DNA of 64,000 nucleotides from an uncultured Hydrogenophaga sp. (GTDB taxonomy: Bacteria; Pseudomonadota; Gammaproteobacteria; Burkholderiales; Burkholderiaceae_C), in the NCBI RefSeq assembly GCF_958439165.1, contig NZ_OY288115.1, positions 1 through 64,000 on the forward strand. The letters are read 5' to 3'. Position numbers and translations under genes: made by a program. The notes under the pieces were generated by a model. That model was not told the DNA's origin. It made no database searches and was given only the letters and a program-made list of their open reading frames with translations. Positions 8,657 through 16,985 of this stretch are shown one piece after another (position 1 is the stretch's first letter; every line of letters begins with the position of its first letter).

Positions 8657-10453
8657 ATGGCATCGGGCAAAACGCCGGGCGGCAGCGGGCCGAACGACCC
8701 GTGGCAGCAGGCCACGCAGCACATGCAGGCTTTCCAGCAGAACCTCATGGGGCAGTGGACGCAGATGGCCCAGGCCATGCCGACCATGGGCATCCCCGGT
8801 TTCCCTGGCATGGGCAACGCGGGCGCGTCGCCCTTCGGCATGCCGGGCATCGAGCAGCTGTTCAGCCAGGCCAGCGGTCCGGCCGTGCGGCTGGATCCGG
8901 CCAAGCTGATCGAGATCCAGAAAACCTACCTGCAGGACGCCGTGGCCCTGTGGAACCAGGGTGCCACCGCCCGCCCGCAGGGCGACCGCCGCTTCGCCGG
9001 CGACGCCTGGGCCAGCAACCCGGTGGCCGGCTTCACCGCAGCCGTGTACCTGCTCAACGCCCGCACCCTCATGAGCATGGCCGATGCGGTCGACGGCGAC
9101 GAGAAGACCCGTACCCGGGTGCGCTTTGCGGTGCAGCAGTGGATCGACGCCAGCGCGCCCAGCAACTTCCTGGCCTTCAATGCCGAAGCCCAGAAGAAGG
9201 CCATCGAGACCCAGGGCGAGAGCATCGCCAAGGGGGTGGCCAACCTGCTGCACGACATGAAGCAGGGCCACGTGTCCATGACCGACGAGAGCGTGTTCGA
9301 GGTCGGCAAGAACGTGGCCACCACCGAAGGCGCCGTGGTGTTCGAGAACGAGCTGTTCCAGCTCATCGAATACAAGCCGCTCACGGCCAAGGTGTTCGAG
9401 CGCCCGTTCCTGCTGGTGCCGCCGTGCATCAACAAGTTCTACATCCTCGACCTGCAGCCGGAGAACTCCTTCATCCGCTATTGCGTGGAGCAGGGCCACC
9501 GCACCTTCGTGGTGAGCTGGCGCAACCCGGACGAATCGCTGTCGAAGAAGACCTGGGACAACTACATCGAGGACGCGGTCATCCGCGCCATCAGCGTTGC
9601 GCAGGACATCACCGGCGCCGAGCAGATCAACGCCCTGGGCTTCTGCGTGGGCGGCACCATGCTGGGCACCGCGCTGGCGGTGCTGGCCGGCCGGGGCGAG
9701 GAGCCGGTGCACAGCGCCACCTTCCTCACCACGCTGCTGGACTTCCGCGACACCGGAATCCTCGACCTCTTCATCGACGAAGCCTTCGTCAAGTTCCGCG
9801 AGATGCAGTTCGCCGACGGCGGCCTGATGCCCGGGCGCGACCTGGCCACCACCTTCAGCTTCCTGCGGCCCAACGACCTGGTCTGGAACTACGTGGTGGG
9901 CAACTACCTCAAGGGCGAAACCCCGCCGCCGTTCGACCTGCTGTACTGGAACTCCGACAGCACCAACCTGCCGGGCCCTTACTACGCCTGGTACCTGCGC
10001 CACCTGTACCTGGAAAACCGCTACACCCGCCCCGGTGCCACCACCGTCTGCGGCCAGCCGATCGATTTCCGCCAGGTCAAGCTGCCGGTCTACATCTACG
10101 GCTCGCGGGAGGACCACATCGTGCCCATCGGCGGGGCCTACGCCAGCACCCAGCTGCTGCCGGGCAAGAAGCGCTTCGTCATGGGCGCCTCTGGCCACAT
10201 CGCCGGCGTGATCAACCCGGCCAGCAAGGGCAAGCGCAGCCACTGGATCGGACCCGCCAACCGCTTCCCCGAGAAGGCCGAAGACTGGATCGCCGGCGCC
10301 ACCGAACACCCCGGCAGCTGGTGGACCGACTGGGCCGCCTGGCTCAAGCCGCTGGCCGGCAAGCAGATCGCCGCGCCCAAGGCCTACGGCCGGGGCAAGA
10401 CCTACACCGCCATCGAGCCCGCACCGGGCCGCTATGTCAAGGCGAAAGCCTGA
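8657..10453 (+). CDS. phaC: Class I poly(3-hydroxyalkanoate) synthase
   Basis: This encodes 598 residues. It polymerises (R)-3-hydroxybutyryl-CoA into PHB on the granule surface. The lipase-box-like GFCVGG holds the catalytic Cys330. Asp486 in SREDHIVP and His514 in ASGHIAGV complete the triad, with Asp-His spacing identical to the Cupriavidus enzyme (28 residues). The N-terminal 80 residues are Met/Gln/Gly-rich, as in other class I synthases. The start is the ATG 6 bases after AGAGGAG; longer in-frame starts run into the upstream intergenic region. It heads phaC-phaA-phaB, with phaA 23 bases downstream. A -10-like CATAAT lies at 8621, but I see no good -35. Confidence 0.96.
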   Translation: MASGKTPGGSGPNDPWQQATQHMQAFQQNLMGQWTQMAQAMPTMGIPGFPGMGNAGASPFGMPGIEQLFSQASGPAVRLDPAKLIEIQKTYLQDAVALWNQGATARPQGDRRFAGDAWASNPVAGFTAAVYLLNARTLMSMADAVDGDEKTRTRVRFAVQQWIDASAPSNFLAFNAEAQKKAIETQGESIAKGVANLLHDMKQGHVSMTDESVFEVGKNVATTEGAVVFENELFQLIEYKPLTAKVFERPFLLVPPCINKFYILDLQPENSFIRYCVEQGHRTFVVSWRNPDESLSKKTWDNYIEDAVIRAISVAQDITGAEQINALGFCVGGTMLGTALAVLAGRGEEPVHSATFLTTLLDFRDTGILDLFIDEAFVKFREMQFADGGLMPGRDLATTFSFLRPNDLVWNYVVGNYLKGETPPPFDLLYWNSDSTNLPGPYYAWYLRHLYLENRYTRPGATTVCGQPIDFRQVKLPVYIYGSREDHIVPIGGAYASTQLLPGKKRFVMGASGHIAGVINPASKGKRSHWIGPANRFPEKAEDWIAGATEHPGSWWTDWAAWLKPLAGKQIAAPKAYGRGKTYTAIEPAPGRYVKAKA

Positions 10454-10476
10454 ACCGATTCAACCAGGAGCCAGAG

Positions 10477-11655
10477 ATGGAAGACATCGTCATCGTTTCC
10501 GCCGCACGCACCGCCGTCGGCAAGTTCGGCGGCACGCTCGCCAAGACCCCGGCCACCGAACTGGGCAGCATCGTCATCAAGGCCCTGCTGGAGCGCACCG
10601 GCCTGCGGGTGGATGCGGTGGGCGAGGTGATCATGGGCCAGGTGCTGGCGGCCGGCGCCGGCCAGAACCCGGCCCGCCAGGCCATGATGAAGGCGGGTGT
10701 GGCCAAGGAAACCCCGGCACTGACCATCAACGCGGTCTGCGGCTCCGGCCTGAAGGCCGTCATGCTGGCCGCTCAGGCTGTGGCCTGGGGCGACAGCGAG
10801 ATCGTCATTGCCGGCGGCCAGGAGAACATGAGCGCCAGCCCGCACGTGCTGCTGGGCAGCCGCGACGGCCAGCGCATGGGCGAATGGAAGATGGCCGACA
10901 CCATGATCGTCGATGGCCTGTGGGATGTGTACAACCAGTACCACATGGGCATCACCGCCGAGAACGTGGCCAAGGCCCACGGCATCACCCGCGACATGCA
11001 GGATGCCCTGGCGGCCGGCAGCCAGCAGAAAGCCGCCGCGGCCCAGGCCGCCGGCAAGTTCAAGGACGAGATCGTCGGCGTGAGCATTCCGCAGCGCAAG
11101 GGTGACCCGGTGCTGTTCGACAGCGACGAGTTCATCAATGCCCGGACCACGGCCGAGGTGCTGGCCGGGCTGCGCCCCGCCTTCGACAAGGCCGGCTCGG
11201 TCACCGCCGGCAACGCCTCGGGCATCAACGATGGTGCCGCCGCCGTGATGGTCATGACCGCGAAGAAGGCCGCCGCCCTGGGCCTCACGCCGCTGGCCCG
11301 CATCGCGTCCTTCGGCACCAGCGGCCTGGACCCGGCCACCATGGGCATGGGCCCGGTGCCGGCTTCGCAGAAAGCCCTGGCCCGCGCCGGCTGGAAGGCC
11401 TCCGACGTCGATCTGTTCGAGCTGAACGAAGCTTTCGCCGCCCAGGCGTGCGCCGTCAACAAGGCGCTCGACATCGATCCGGCCCGCGTCAACGTGAACG
11501 GCGGCGCCATTGCCATCGGCCACCCCATCGGCGCATCGGGCTGCCGCATCCTGGTCACGCTGCTGCACGAGATGCAGAAGCGCGACGCCAAGAAAGGTGT
11601 GGCGGCGCTGTGCATCGGCGGCGGCATGGGGGTTTCCCTCGCTGTCGAACGCTGA
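10477..11655 (+). CDS. phaA: Acetyl-CoA C-acetyltransferase (beta-ketothiolase)
   Basis: This encodes 392 residues. It condenses two acetyl-CoA to acetoacetyl-CoA, the first step of PHB synthesis, and also runs in reverse during degradation. The thiolase active site is complete: Cys88 in NAVCGSGLKA, His349 in AIGHPIGASG and Cys379 in LCIGGGMG. CAGGAG lies just upstream of the ATG. The frame is also open through phaC, but that is a shadow of high third-position GC. It is cotranscribed between phaC and phaB. Confidence 0.96.
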   Translation: MEDIVIVSAARTAVGKFGGTLAKTPATELGSIVIKALLERTGLRVDAVGEVIMGQVLAAGAGQNPARQAMMKAGVAKETPALTINAVCGSGLKAVMLAAQAVAWGDSEIVIAGGQENMSASPHVLLGSRDGQRMGEWKMADTMIVDGLWDVYNQYHMGITAENVAKAHGITRDMQDALAAGSQQKAAAAQAAGKFKDEIVGVSIPQRKGDPVLFDSDEFINARTTAEVLAGLRPAFDKAGSVTAGNASGINDGAAAVMVMTAKKAAALGLTPLARIASFGTSGLDPATMGMGPVPASQKALARAGWKASDVDLFELNEAFAAQACAVNKALDIDPARVNVNGGAIAIGHPIGASGCRILVTLLHEMQKRDAKKGVAALCIGGGMGVSLAVER

Positions 11656-11705
11656 GTCGGTCGATACGATCGATCGTCACATCCGAGATACAACGAAAGG
11701 TACAC

Positions 11706-12443
11706 ATGAGTCAGAAAGTTGCGTACGTCACCGGTGGCATGGGTGGCATCGGCACCGCCATCTGCCAGCGGCTGCACAAGGAAGGCTTCAAGGTCATCGC
11801 TGGCTGCGGCCCCACCCGCGACGCGCAGAAGTGGCTGGACGAGCAGAAGGCCCAGGGCTATACGTTTCACGCTTCGGTGGGCAACGTGGGCGACTGGGAT
11901 TCCACGGTCGAGGCCTTCACCAAGACCAAGGCCGAACACGGCTCCATCGACGTGCTGGTGAACAACGCCGGCATCACCCGCGACCGCATGTTCCTCAAGA
12001 TGAGCCGCGACGACTGGGACGCGGTCATGAACACCAACCTGGATTCCATGTTCAACGTCACCAAGCAGGTGGTGGGCGACATGGTCGAGAAGGGCTGGGG
12101 CCGCATCATCAACATCAGCTCGGTCAACGGCGAGAAGGGCCAGGCCGGCCAGACCAACTACTCGGCCGCCAAGGCCGGCATGCACGGCTTCTCCATGGCG
12201 CTGGCGCAGGAACTGGCCACCAAGGGCGTCACCGTCAACACGGTGAGCCCGGGCTACATCGGCACCGACATGGTCAAGGCCATCCGCCCCGACGTGCTGG
12301 AGAAGATCGTGGCCACCGTGCCTGTGAAGCGCCTGGGTGAGCCGAGCGAGATCGCGTCCATCATTGCCTGGCTGGCCAGCGACGAAGGCGGCTACGCCAC
12401 CGGGGCCGACTTCTCGGTCAACGGCGGTCTGCACATGGGCTGA
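11706..12443 (+). CDS. phaB: Acetoacetyl-CoA reductase, NADPH-dependent
   Basis: This encodes 245 residues of the short-chain dehydrogenase family. It reduces acetoacetyl-CoA to (R)-3-hydroxybutyryl-CoA. The cofactor motif is TGGMGGIG near the N-terminus. The catalytic set is in NISSVNGEKGQ (Ser) and Tyr152/Lys156 of NYSAAK. GADFSVNGGLHMG at the C-terminus is the PhaB signature. AAAGG precedes the start, 50 bases after phaA. It ends the pha operon and faces a convergent hydrolase gene 21 bases on. A GGGG-CCTTG-CCCC hairpin between them has no T run. Confidence 0.95.
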   Translation: MSQKVAYVTGGMGGIGTAICQRLHKEGFKVIAGCGPTRDAQKWLDEQKAQGYTFHASVGNVGDWDSTVEAFTKTKAEHGSIDVLVNNAGITRDRMFLKMSRDDWDAVMNTNLDSMFNVTKQVVGDMVEKGWGRIINISSVNGEKGQAGQTNYSAAKAGMHGFSMALAQELATKGVTVNTVSPGYIGTDMVKAIRPDVLEKIVATVPVKRLGEPSEIASIIAWLASDEGGYATGADFSVNGGLHMG

Positions 12444-12464
12444 AGACCCAGGGGCCTTGCCCCC

Positions 12465-13385
12465 TCAGCGCAACAAGAAGTCCCGCACCGGCCCCAGGGC
12501 TGCTGCGGGACTTTCTTCTTGGGGGATGTGGCCCACGCCCGGCAGCGCCACCAGACGGCTGCCGTTGACGGCCTTGAGGTAATCGGCCGCGTTGGTCACC
12601 GGGATCATGGCGTCCTGCTCGCCCCACAGCAGCAAGGTGGGCGCGGTGATGCGCTGCAGGCGCGCCACCGGGTCGGTCAGCACCGCCTGCGCCATGCGGT
12701 CCAGCATGGCCTGGCGCGCACCGGGCGCCAGCACCAGGTCGTGGTACCGGTCCAGCATCGGATCGGTCAGCACCGCCGGGTCGGCATAGGCCGGCTCCAG
12801 ACCCATCTTCAGCACGAAACGCGGCAGCGTGAAGCGCATGAGCTGCAGCGAGGCCGGTACCTCGGGTGCGCGGTCGTACTCGAAGCCCGGGCTGGCAAAA
12901 CCGTCAGGCGCCAGCAGCACCAGCCGGTTCACCCGCGCGGGTCGCGCTGCCGCCAGCTGCCAGGTCAGCCTGCCGCCCATGGAGTGACCCACCACGCTGG
13001 CGCTGGCGATGCCCAGCCGGTCCAGCACACCTTCGATCAGGGCCAGGCTGTGGGCGTCGGAGTAGTTGCGTGCCGGGTCGGGCGGGCTCAGCCCGGAGCC
13101 GGGCAGGTCCAGCCGCACCACACGGAAATCTGTCGACAGCGCCTGCGCCCAGGTCTCCCAGGTGTGCAGGCTGGCACCGAAGCCGTGCAGGAACAGCACC
13201 GCCGGCGCATCGGCCGGGCCGTCCTCCCGTACATGCAGCCGCACGCCGTCCACCTCGACCAGATCGGCGGGTGACCGCAGGTAGCGCTCGGCCAGCCAGG
13301 CCGGATCGCGATCGGGCGTCCAGAGGGCCAAGGCCAGCAAGGTGGACAGCAGCAGCCCGGCGCCGATGAGCCAGCGTGGTTTCAT
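12465..13385 (-). CDS. Alpha/beta hydrolase with N-terminal membrane anchor
   Basis: This encodes 306 residues. A hydrophobic N-terminal segment (WLIGAGLLLSTLLALALW) acts as a signal or anchor, so the enzyme is probably periplasmic or membrane-tethered. The fold is clear: oxyanion motif LFLHGFGASLHTWE, nucleophile elbow VVGHSMGGRL, acid in LLLWGEQDAMIP and histidine in LPGVGHIPQEE. The substrate is unknown. It converges on phaB, but nothing ties it to PHB breakdown, and intracellular depolymerases have a different architecture. Confidence 0.85.
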   Translation of the reverse strand: MKPRWLIGAGLLLSTLLALALWTPDRDPAWLAERYLRSPADLVEVDGVRLHVREDGPADAPAVLFLHGFGASLHTWETWAQALSTDFRVVRLDLPGSGLSPPDPARNYSDAHSLALIEGVLDRLGIASASVVGHSMGGRLTWQLAAARPARVNRLVLLAPDGFASPGFEYDRAPEVPASLQLMRFTLPRFVLKMGLEPAYADPAVLTDPMLDRYHDLVLAPGARQAMLDRMAQAVLTDPVARLQRITAPTLLLWGEQDAMIPVTNAADYLKAVNGSRLVALPGVGHIPQEESPAAALGPVRDFLLR

Positions 13386-13692
13386 GGATGTGTGCCTGCA
13401 GGTGAGGAGCGGTGATTATGGAGAGCGCTGCGCCCGCATAATCGCGCCAAGCCGCGAGGCCCGGTGTGTCGTAACGCCAAAGGACAAGAGGTGCAGTCCC
13501 CACCTTAAAGCGGGGCTTCGTCATGCTTCGATACCGGTGGCGCGAGACCATTCGCGTCCCTATGGTTTATGGGCAAGATGGGCCACACCGTGAGGCTGGC
13601 CGCACGGCTTGTCCCGTGTTACGAACATCTTGCCCACCCTCTGCGCGTCGTAACGCTGCGGGTGGTTTCCAGTCTCGACAAGGAGCCTCCCC
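13386..13692. other. 307-base gene-free stretch with repeated TCGTAAC sites
   Basis: No convincing ORF is present. The segment GTCGTAACGC occurs twice as a direct repeat (13468-13477 and 13647-13656), and its core appears inverted as GTTACGA at 13618-13624. A perfect 10-base inverted repeat frames 13571-13635. The stretch precedes a small orphan gene and could be its promoter/operator or a structured leader. Nothing more can be supported. Confidence 0.4.
13571..13635 (+). repeat. Perfect 10-bp inverted repeat with 45-base spacer
   Basis: GGGCAAGATG at 13571-13580 pairs exactly with CATCTTGCCC at 13626-13635. No T run follows, so it is not a terminator. It could be a long hairpin in a 5' leader or the two half-sites of a DNA-binding protein. 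Confidence 0.45.
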
Positions 13693-14049
13693 ATGAGCCA
13701 GACCGCTCTTCCCGTTCACCCCATCACCTTCTCCACCCACCCCGACACGGTGGGCCTGCTGCGCCATGAATCCGGCGCCGTGAGCCTCAGCCCAGCCCGC
13801 CACCGCGCCTGCCTGGAAGCCGCCTGGGAAATCGAAGCCCTGGCCCGCCTGCTGCCCGACCTGGCCCTGCGCGACGACGATGCGCTGCCCCTGCAGGTGC
13901 GCGGCGTGGCCCGCCGGTTGGGTGATCTGGCGGGGGCGGTGATGTCGGGGCTGGATGATGGGGTGGTGGTGGACAAAGACGTTAACTGGCCCGACTCAGG
14001 CGACGAGCTGCAGCCGATCGGCTGCTTTTGGGCCGCAGGCCGGGAATAG
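13693..14049 (+). CDS. Small orphan protein, accessory, unknown function
   Basis: This encodes 118 residues beginning MSQTALPVHPITFSTHPD, with AAGGAG 8 bases before the ATG. The first 90 residues look like a compact helical protein (RHRACLEAAWEIEALARLLPD). The last 28 residues differ in composition, and their codons run over a 16-base perfect palindrome (14010-14025) followed by TTTT. The original C-terminus may therefore have been lost or frameshifted. I recall similar small proteins scattered in Comamonadaceae accessory DNA but know no function. It lies just upstream of the candidate RNA and DUF3800 gene. Confidence 0.5.
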   Translation: MSQTALPVHPITFSTHPDTVGLLRHESGAVSLSPARHRACLEAAWEIEALARLLPDLALRDDDALPLQVRGVARRLGDLAGAVMSGLDDGVVVDKDVNWPDSGDELQPIGCFWAAGRE

Positions 14050-14052
14050 AAT

Positions 14053-14181
14053 GGCGGCTTAGTCGAGAGCGCTGCCTCCAGCAGGGCGTTGAAGCACTAG
14101 CTTCACTCGGCTTCCACACATACAGACTGGCACAGCCAGCCGTTCACGAAAACCGCTCAGATCTCTGAGCGGTTTTTTTTT
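14053..14181 (+). ncRNA. Candidate structured RNA upstream of a DUF3800 gene
   Basis: There is no ORF here, yet three hairpins occur in series: a bulged stem at about 14070-14089, GAAGC/GCTTC at 14091-14104 with a 4-base loop, and CTGGC/GCCAG at 14127-14139 with a 3-base loop. A strong terminator hairpin ends the segment. A TAGAAT sequence at 14047-14052 could serve as a -10 element, which would give a transcript of about 120 bases. Structured RNA motifs upstream of DUF3800 genes have been reported from comparative surveys and are held in Rfam. I cannot say which class, if any, this matches. Confidence 0.5.
14151..14180 (+). terminator. Strong Rho-independent terminator
   Basis: AACCGCTCAG and CTGAGCGGTT form a perfect 10-bp stem around the loop ATCT. 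The stem itself ends in TT and is followed by a further run of T. It lies 25 bases before the DUF3800 start codon, so it ends the upstream RNA, and the gene would be expressed by read-through or its own promoter. Confidence 0.85.
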
Positions 14182-14204
14182 GCCCATCGCAGGAGAAGCC
14201 ATTC

Positions 14205-14969
14205 ATGTATTTGCTGTGCGCAGACGAGTCCGGTGCGGTCGCCGATCCCAGTCAACCGTACTTCGTCTTGGCCGGAGTGGCTGTTTTCGAGAGGGCCACG
14301 CACTGGATTCAGCGTGACCTCGATCAGATAGCCGCCCGGTTCAACCCGGACGTGCCTCAGTCTGTCGAGCTGCATGGCTCGCCCATGCGCGGGGGGCGGG
14401 ACATGTGGCGGTCTTACCCGTTCGCCCATCGCCTGGAGGCGATCAAGGATGCCCTGCGCCTGGGAGTTGACGGAGCAGGTCGACCGGCCTGCACCCTGTT
14501 CGCGGTGGTTATCAGGAAGAGCGCCCTGAGCGGGGTTGACCCTGTCGAGTTCGCGTTTGAAAAGCTGTCGTCCCAGTTCGATCTGTTCCTGCGCCGTCGG
14601 TACCTGAAAAACAAGGACAAGCAGCGGGGTCTCATCATCTTCGACAAGGCTTCCACCGAGCCCCGCATACAAAGTCTGGCGCGGGAGTTCAAGGGCGGTC
14701 CGCTGGGCACGAGGAACTACGCAGACGTGCCGATGTTCCTGGACTCGCGCGCGAGTCGAATGATCCAGTTGGCCGATCTGGTGTCGTTCGCCACCTACCG
14801 CAAGTTCTCGGCAGGGGACAGCGAGCTGTTCGACCTTGTTCAGCCCTACTTCGATGCTGAGGGCGGTGTGGCGCACGGTCTGTTTGTGATGGATGGGCCG
14901 CCACACGCGACTGTTGCCGTAACCGGCTCCATCGCCCAAGCCGGTGGCCCCGTCATGTTCCCTGGTTGA
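14205..14969 (+). CDS. DUF3800 domain-containing protein
   Basis: This encodes 254 residues. It opens with MYLLCADESG, the DUF3800 hallmark (D7, E8, S9), followed by YFVLAGVAVFE. A second acidic motif is in GLIIFDKAS, and the closing motif is SRMIQLADLVSFATYR. The fold is predicted to be RNase H-like, so a metal-dependent nuclease is plausible but unproven. The family is scattered through mobile and defence islands. AGGAG lies 9 bases before the ATG. Codon use is visibly less GC3-biased than in neighbouring genes, suggesting horizontal acquisition. It sits directly behind a terminated structured RNA. Confidence 0.85.
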   Translation: MYLLCADESGAVADPSQPYFVLAGVAVFERATHWIQRDLDQIAARFNPDVPQSVELHGSPMRGGRDMWRSYPFAHRLEAIKDALRLGVDGAGRPACTLFAVVIRKSALSGVDPVEFAFEKLSSQFDLFLRRRYLKNKDKQRGLIIFDKASTEPRIQSLAREFKGGPLGTRNYADVPMFLDSRASRMIQLADLVSFATYRKFSAGDSELFDLVQPYFDAEGGVAHGLFVMDGPPHATVAVTGSIAQAGGPVMFPG

Positions 14970-15023
14970 TCAACGACTTCAGCGGCAGAGGGGACAATAC
15001 CGCCTTCCCCAAGCCCTCCTGCC

Positions 15024-16085
15024 ATGACCACCCTCACTGCCCCTCATCCGTTCAGCCCGTGGCGCCTCTCCGTCGCGCCGATGATGGACTGGACCGATCG
15101 CCACTGCCGTTACCTGCACCGGCTGTTGAGCCGGCACACGCTGCTCTACACCGAGATGGTGACCACCGGGGCGCTGATGCATGGCAGCGTGCAGCGGCAC
15201 CTGCGCTTCAACGCCGAGGAGCATCCGGTGGCGCTGCAGCTGGGTGGCAGCGAGCCGGACGAGCTGGCGCGCGCGGCGCGCATGGGGCAGGAGTGGGGCT
15301 ACGACGAGATCAACCTGAACTGCGGCTGCCCGAGCGAGCGGGTGCAGCGCGGTGCCTTCGGCGCCTGCCTGATGGCCGAGCCGCAGACGGTGGCCGACGG
15401 GGTGAAGGCCATGCGGGATGCAGTGGACATTCCGGTGACGGTGAAGCACCGCATCGGCATCGACCGCACCGAGAGCTACGAATTCGTGCGTGATTTCGTG
15501 GGCACGGTGGCCGAGGCGGGCTGCGAGGTGTTCATCGTCCATGCCCGCAACGCCTGGCTGCAGGGCCTGAGCCCGAAAGAGAACCGCGAGATTCCGCCGT
15601 TGCGCTACGAGCTGGCGCACCGGCTCAAGCAGGACTTTCCGCAGCTGACCATCGCGGTGAATGGCGGCATCACCACCAACGCGCAGATTGCCGAGCACCT
15701 GCAACACGTGGACGGCGTGATGGTGGGGCGCGAGGCGTACCACCACCCCTGGTTGCTCACCAGCTGGGACAACGCCTTCTTCGGCCAGGACACGCCAGCG
15801 CCCGACCGCAACGAAGTGGAAGAACAGATGGTGCGCTACATGGAGCGCGCCCATGCCGAGGACGGCTGCCCCTGGTACGCCATTGCCCGCCACATGCTGG
15901 GCCTGCGCCACGGCCTGCGCGGTGCCCGCAAGTGGCGCCAGGTGTGGAGCGACCACCGCCTCAAACCCCTGCCGCCGCGTGAAGTGTGGGCACTGGCCCA
16001 GGAGCATGTGAGCGACGAGGTCGATGCCGGCTTCGTGGCACCCGCCACCGTTCCCGGCACGGCGCCGCAGGGGGCTGCCGCATGA
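15024..16085 (+). CDS. dusA: tRNA-dihydrouridine(20/20a) synthase DusA
   Basis: This encodes 353 residues. It is an FMN enzyme that reduces uridines in the tRNA D-loop using NADPH. The start LSVAPMMDWTDRHCRYLHR is DusA-specific. The catalytic cysteine is Cys102 in LNCGCPSERVQRG, and KHRIGIDRTESYEF and VNGGITTNAQ bind FMN and the substrate. The C-terminal helical domain contains ARHMLGLRHGLRGARKWRQ. It overlaps the next hydrolase by four bases (ATGA), so the two are translationally coupled. Confidence 0.95.
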   Translation: MTTLTAPHPFSPWRLSVAPMMDWTDRHCRYLHRLLSRHTLLYTEMVTTGALMHGSVQRHLRFNAEEHPVALQLGGSEPDELARAARMGQEWGYDEINLNCGCPSERVQRGAFGACLMAEPQTVADGVKAMRDAVDIPVTVKHRIGIDRTESYEFVRDFVGTVAEAGCEVFIVHARNAWLQGLSPKENREIPPLRYELAHRLKQDFPQLTIAVNGGITTNAQIAEHLQHVDGVMVGREAYHHPWLLTSWDNAFFGQDTPAPDRNEVEEQMVRYMERAHAEDGCPWYAIARHMLGLRHGLRGARKWRQVWSDHRLKPLPPREVWALAQEHVSDEVDAGFVAPATVPGTAPQGAAA

Positions 16086-16975
16086 GCACCTTGCCGTCGC
16101 CCCTGAGCGTGCCCCCGCAGGTCATCGACACACCGGCCGGGCCGGTGGCGGTGTACATCGCGCATCCCGCACAGCCGTCCGGTCTGCCGCCGCTGCTGCT
16201 GGTGCACAGCGTGAATGCCGCGGCCTCGGCCGCCGAGGTGGCGCCGCTGTTCGAGCAGGCCCGCAGCCAACGCACCGTGGTGGCGCTGGACCTGCCGGGC
16301 TATGGCCACAGCGACCGCAGCGACCGGCCCTACACCCCGCGCCTCATGACCGACGCGGTGCATGCCGCCATCGGATGGACCCTGCAGCAGACCGGCGCGG
16401 CGTCCGTGGACGCCCTGGGCGTGTCGCTGGGCTGCGAATTCGTGGTCCGGGCCCAGCAGGAACAGCCCGCCACCCTCCGCCGCATGGCGCTGGTCAGCCC
16501 CACCGGGTTCTCGCGCTCCAAACGCCGCCACGGTCCGCCCGGCTCCACGCTGATGCTGCCCTGGCTGTACCGCCTGCTCACCCGGCCGGGCTGGGGCGAG
16601 CGCATCTTTGGCTGGCTCACGAAGCCGGGTGTCATCCGCTACTTTCTGAAGCGCACCTTCGGCACACCGACCATCGACGAAGGACTGTGGGCCTTCGGCG
16701 TGCAGACCACCCGCCAGCCGGGTGCACGGCACGCGCCGCTGTGCTTCGTGTCGGCCGGTCTGTTCAGTGCCGACATCAACACGCTGTACGAAGCGGTGCA
16801 GTGCCCGGTGTGGGTGAGCATGGCGACGCGCGGCGACTTCACCGACTACCAGGGCCGCAGCACGGTGGACGACCAGCCGAACTGGCGCTTCGAGGCCGTG
16901 CCGGGTGGCGCGCTGCCGTACTTTGAAGATCTGCCCGATTTCGCGCAGCGGCTCGACGCCTTCTGGCGCGGCTGA
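16082..16975 (+). CDS. Alpha/beta hydrolase
   Basis: This encodes 297 residues. LLLVHSVNAAASAAE carries the oxyanion strand turn, with HS in place of the usual HG. DLPGYGHSDRSDR is typical. GVSLGCEFV holds the nucleophile serine in a GxSxG elbow. A candidate catalytic histidine is not obvious near the C-terminus, where VPGGALPYFE replaces the usual GxGH. It may therefore be inactive or use another residue. The start overlaps dusA by four bases, an arrangement that implies coexpression but gives no clue to the substrate. Confidence 0.78.
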   Translation: MSTLPSPLSVPPQVIDTPAGPVAVYIAHPAQPSGLPPLLLVHSVNAAASAAEVAPLFEQARSQRTVVALDLPGYGHSDRSDRPYTPRLMTDAVHAAIGWTLQQTGAASVDALGVSLGCEFVVRAQQEQPATLRRMALVSPTGFSRSKRRHGPPGSTLMLPWLYRLLTRPGWGERIFGWLTKPGVIRYFLKRTFGTPTIDEGLWAFGVQTTRQPGARHAPLCFVSAGLFSADINTLYEAVQCPVWVSMATRGDFTDYQGRSTVDDQPNWRFEAVPGGALPYFEDLPDFAQRLDAFWRG

Positions 16976-16985
16976 GCCCGGCCGG

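Noticed and set aside
8555..10309. A 584-codon minus-strand ORF opposite phaC
   Set aside because: Antisense shadow; phaC has complete catalytic motifs and a good ribosome-binding site.
8629..11655. A 1008-codon plus-strand ORF spanning phaC and phaA
   Set aside because: Only its last 392 codons (phaA) are real. The rest is an open shadow of phaC caused by high third-position GC, and its translation is Arg/Gly/Pro-rich with no family.
14010..14025. 16-base palindrome GCAGCCGATCGGCTGC followed by TTTT as a terminator
   Set aside because: It lies within the orphan ORF, has a short T run and a stem of about 6 bp. The stronger terminator 130 bases on is better supported, so it is only mentioned.
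14053..14969. A true type III toxin-antitoxin locus
   Set aside because: The layout is similar, but no tandem RNA repeats are visible and DUF3800 is not a ToxN-type endoribonuclease. I kept it as a DUF3800-associated RNA instead.
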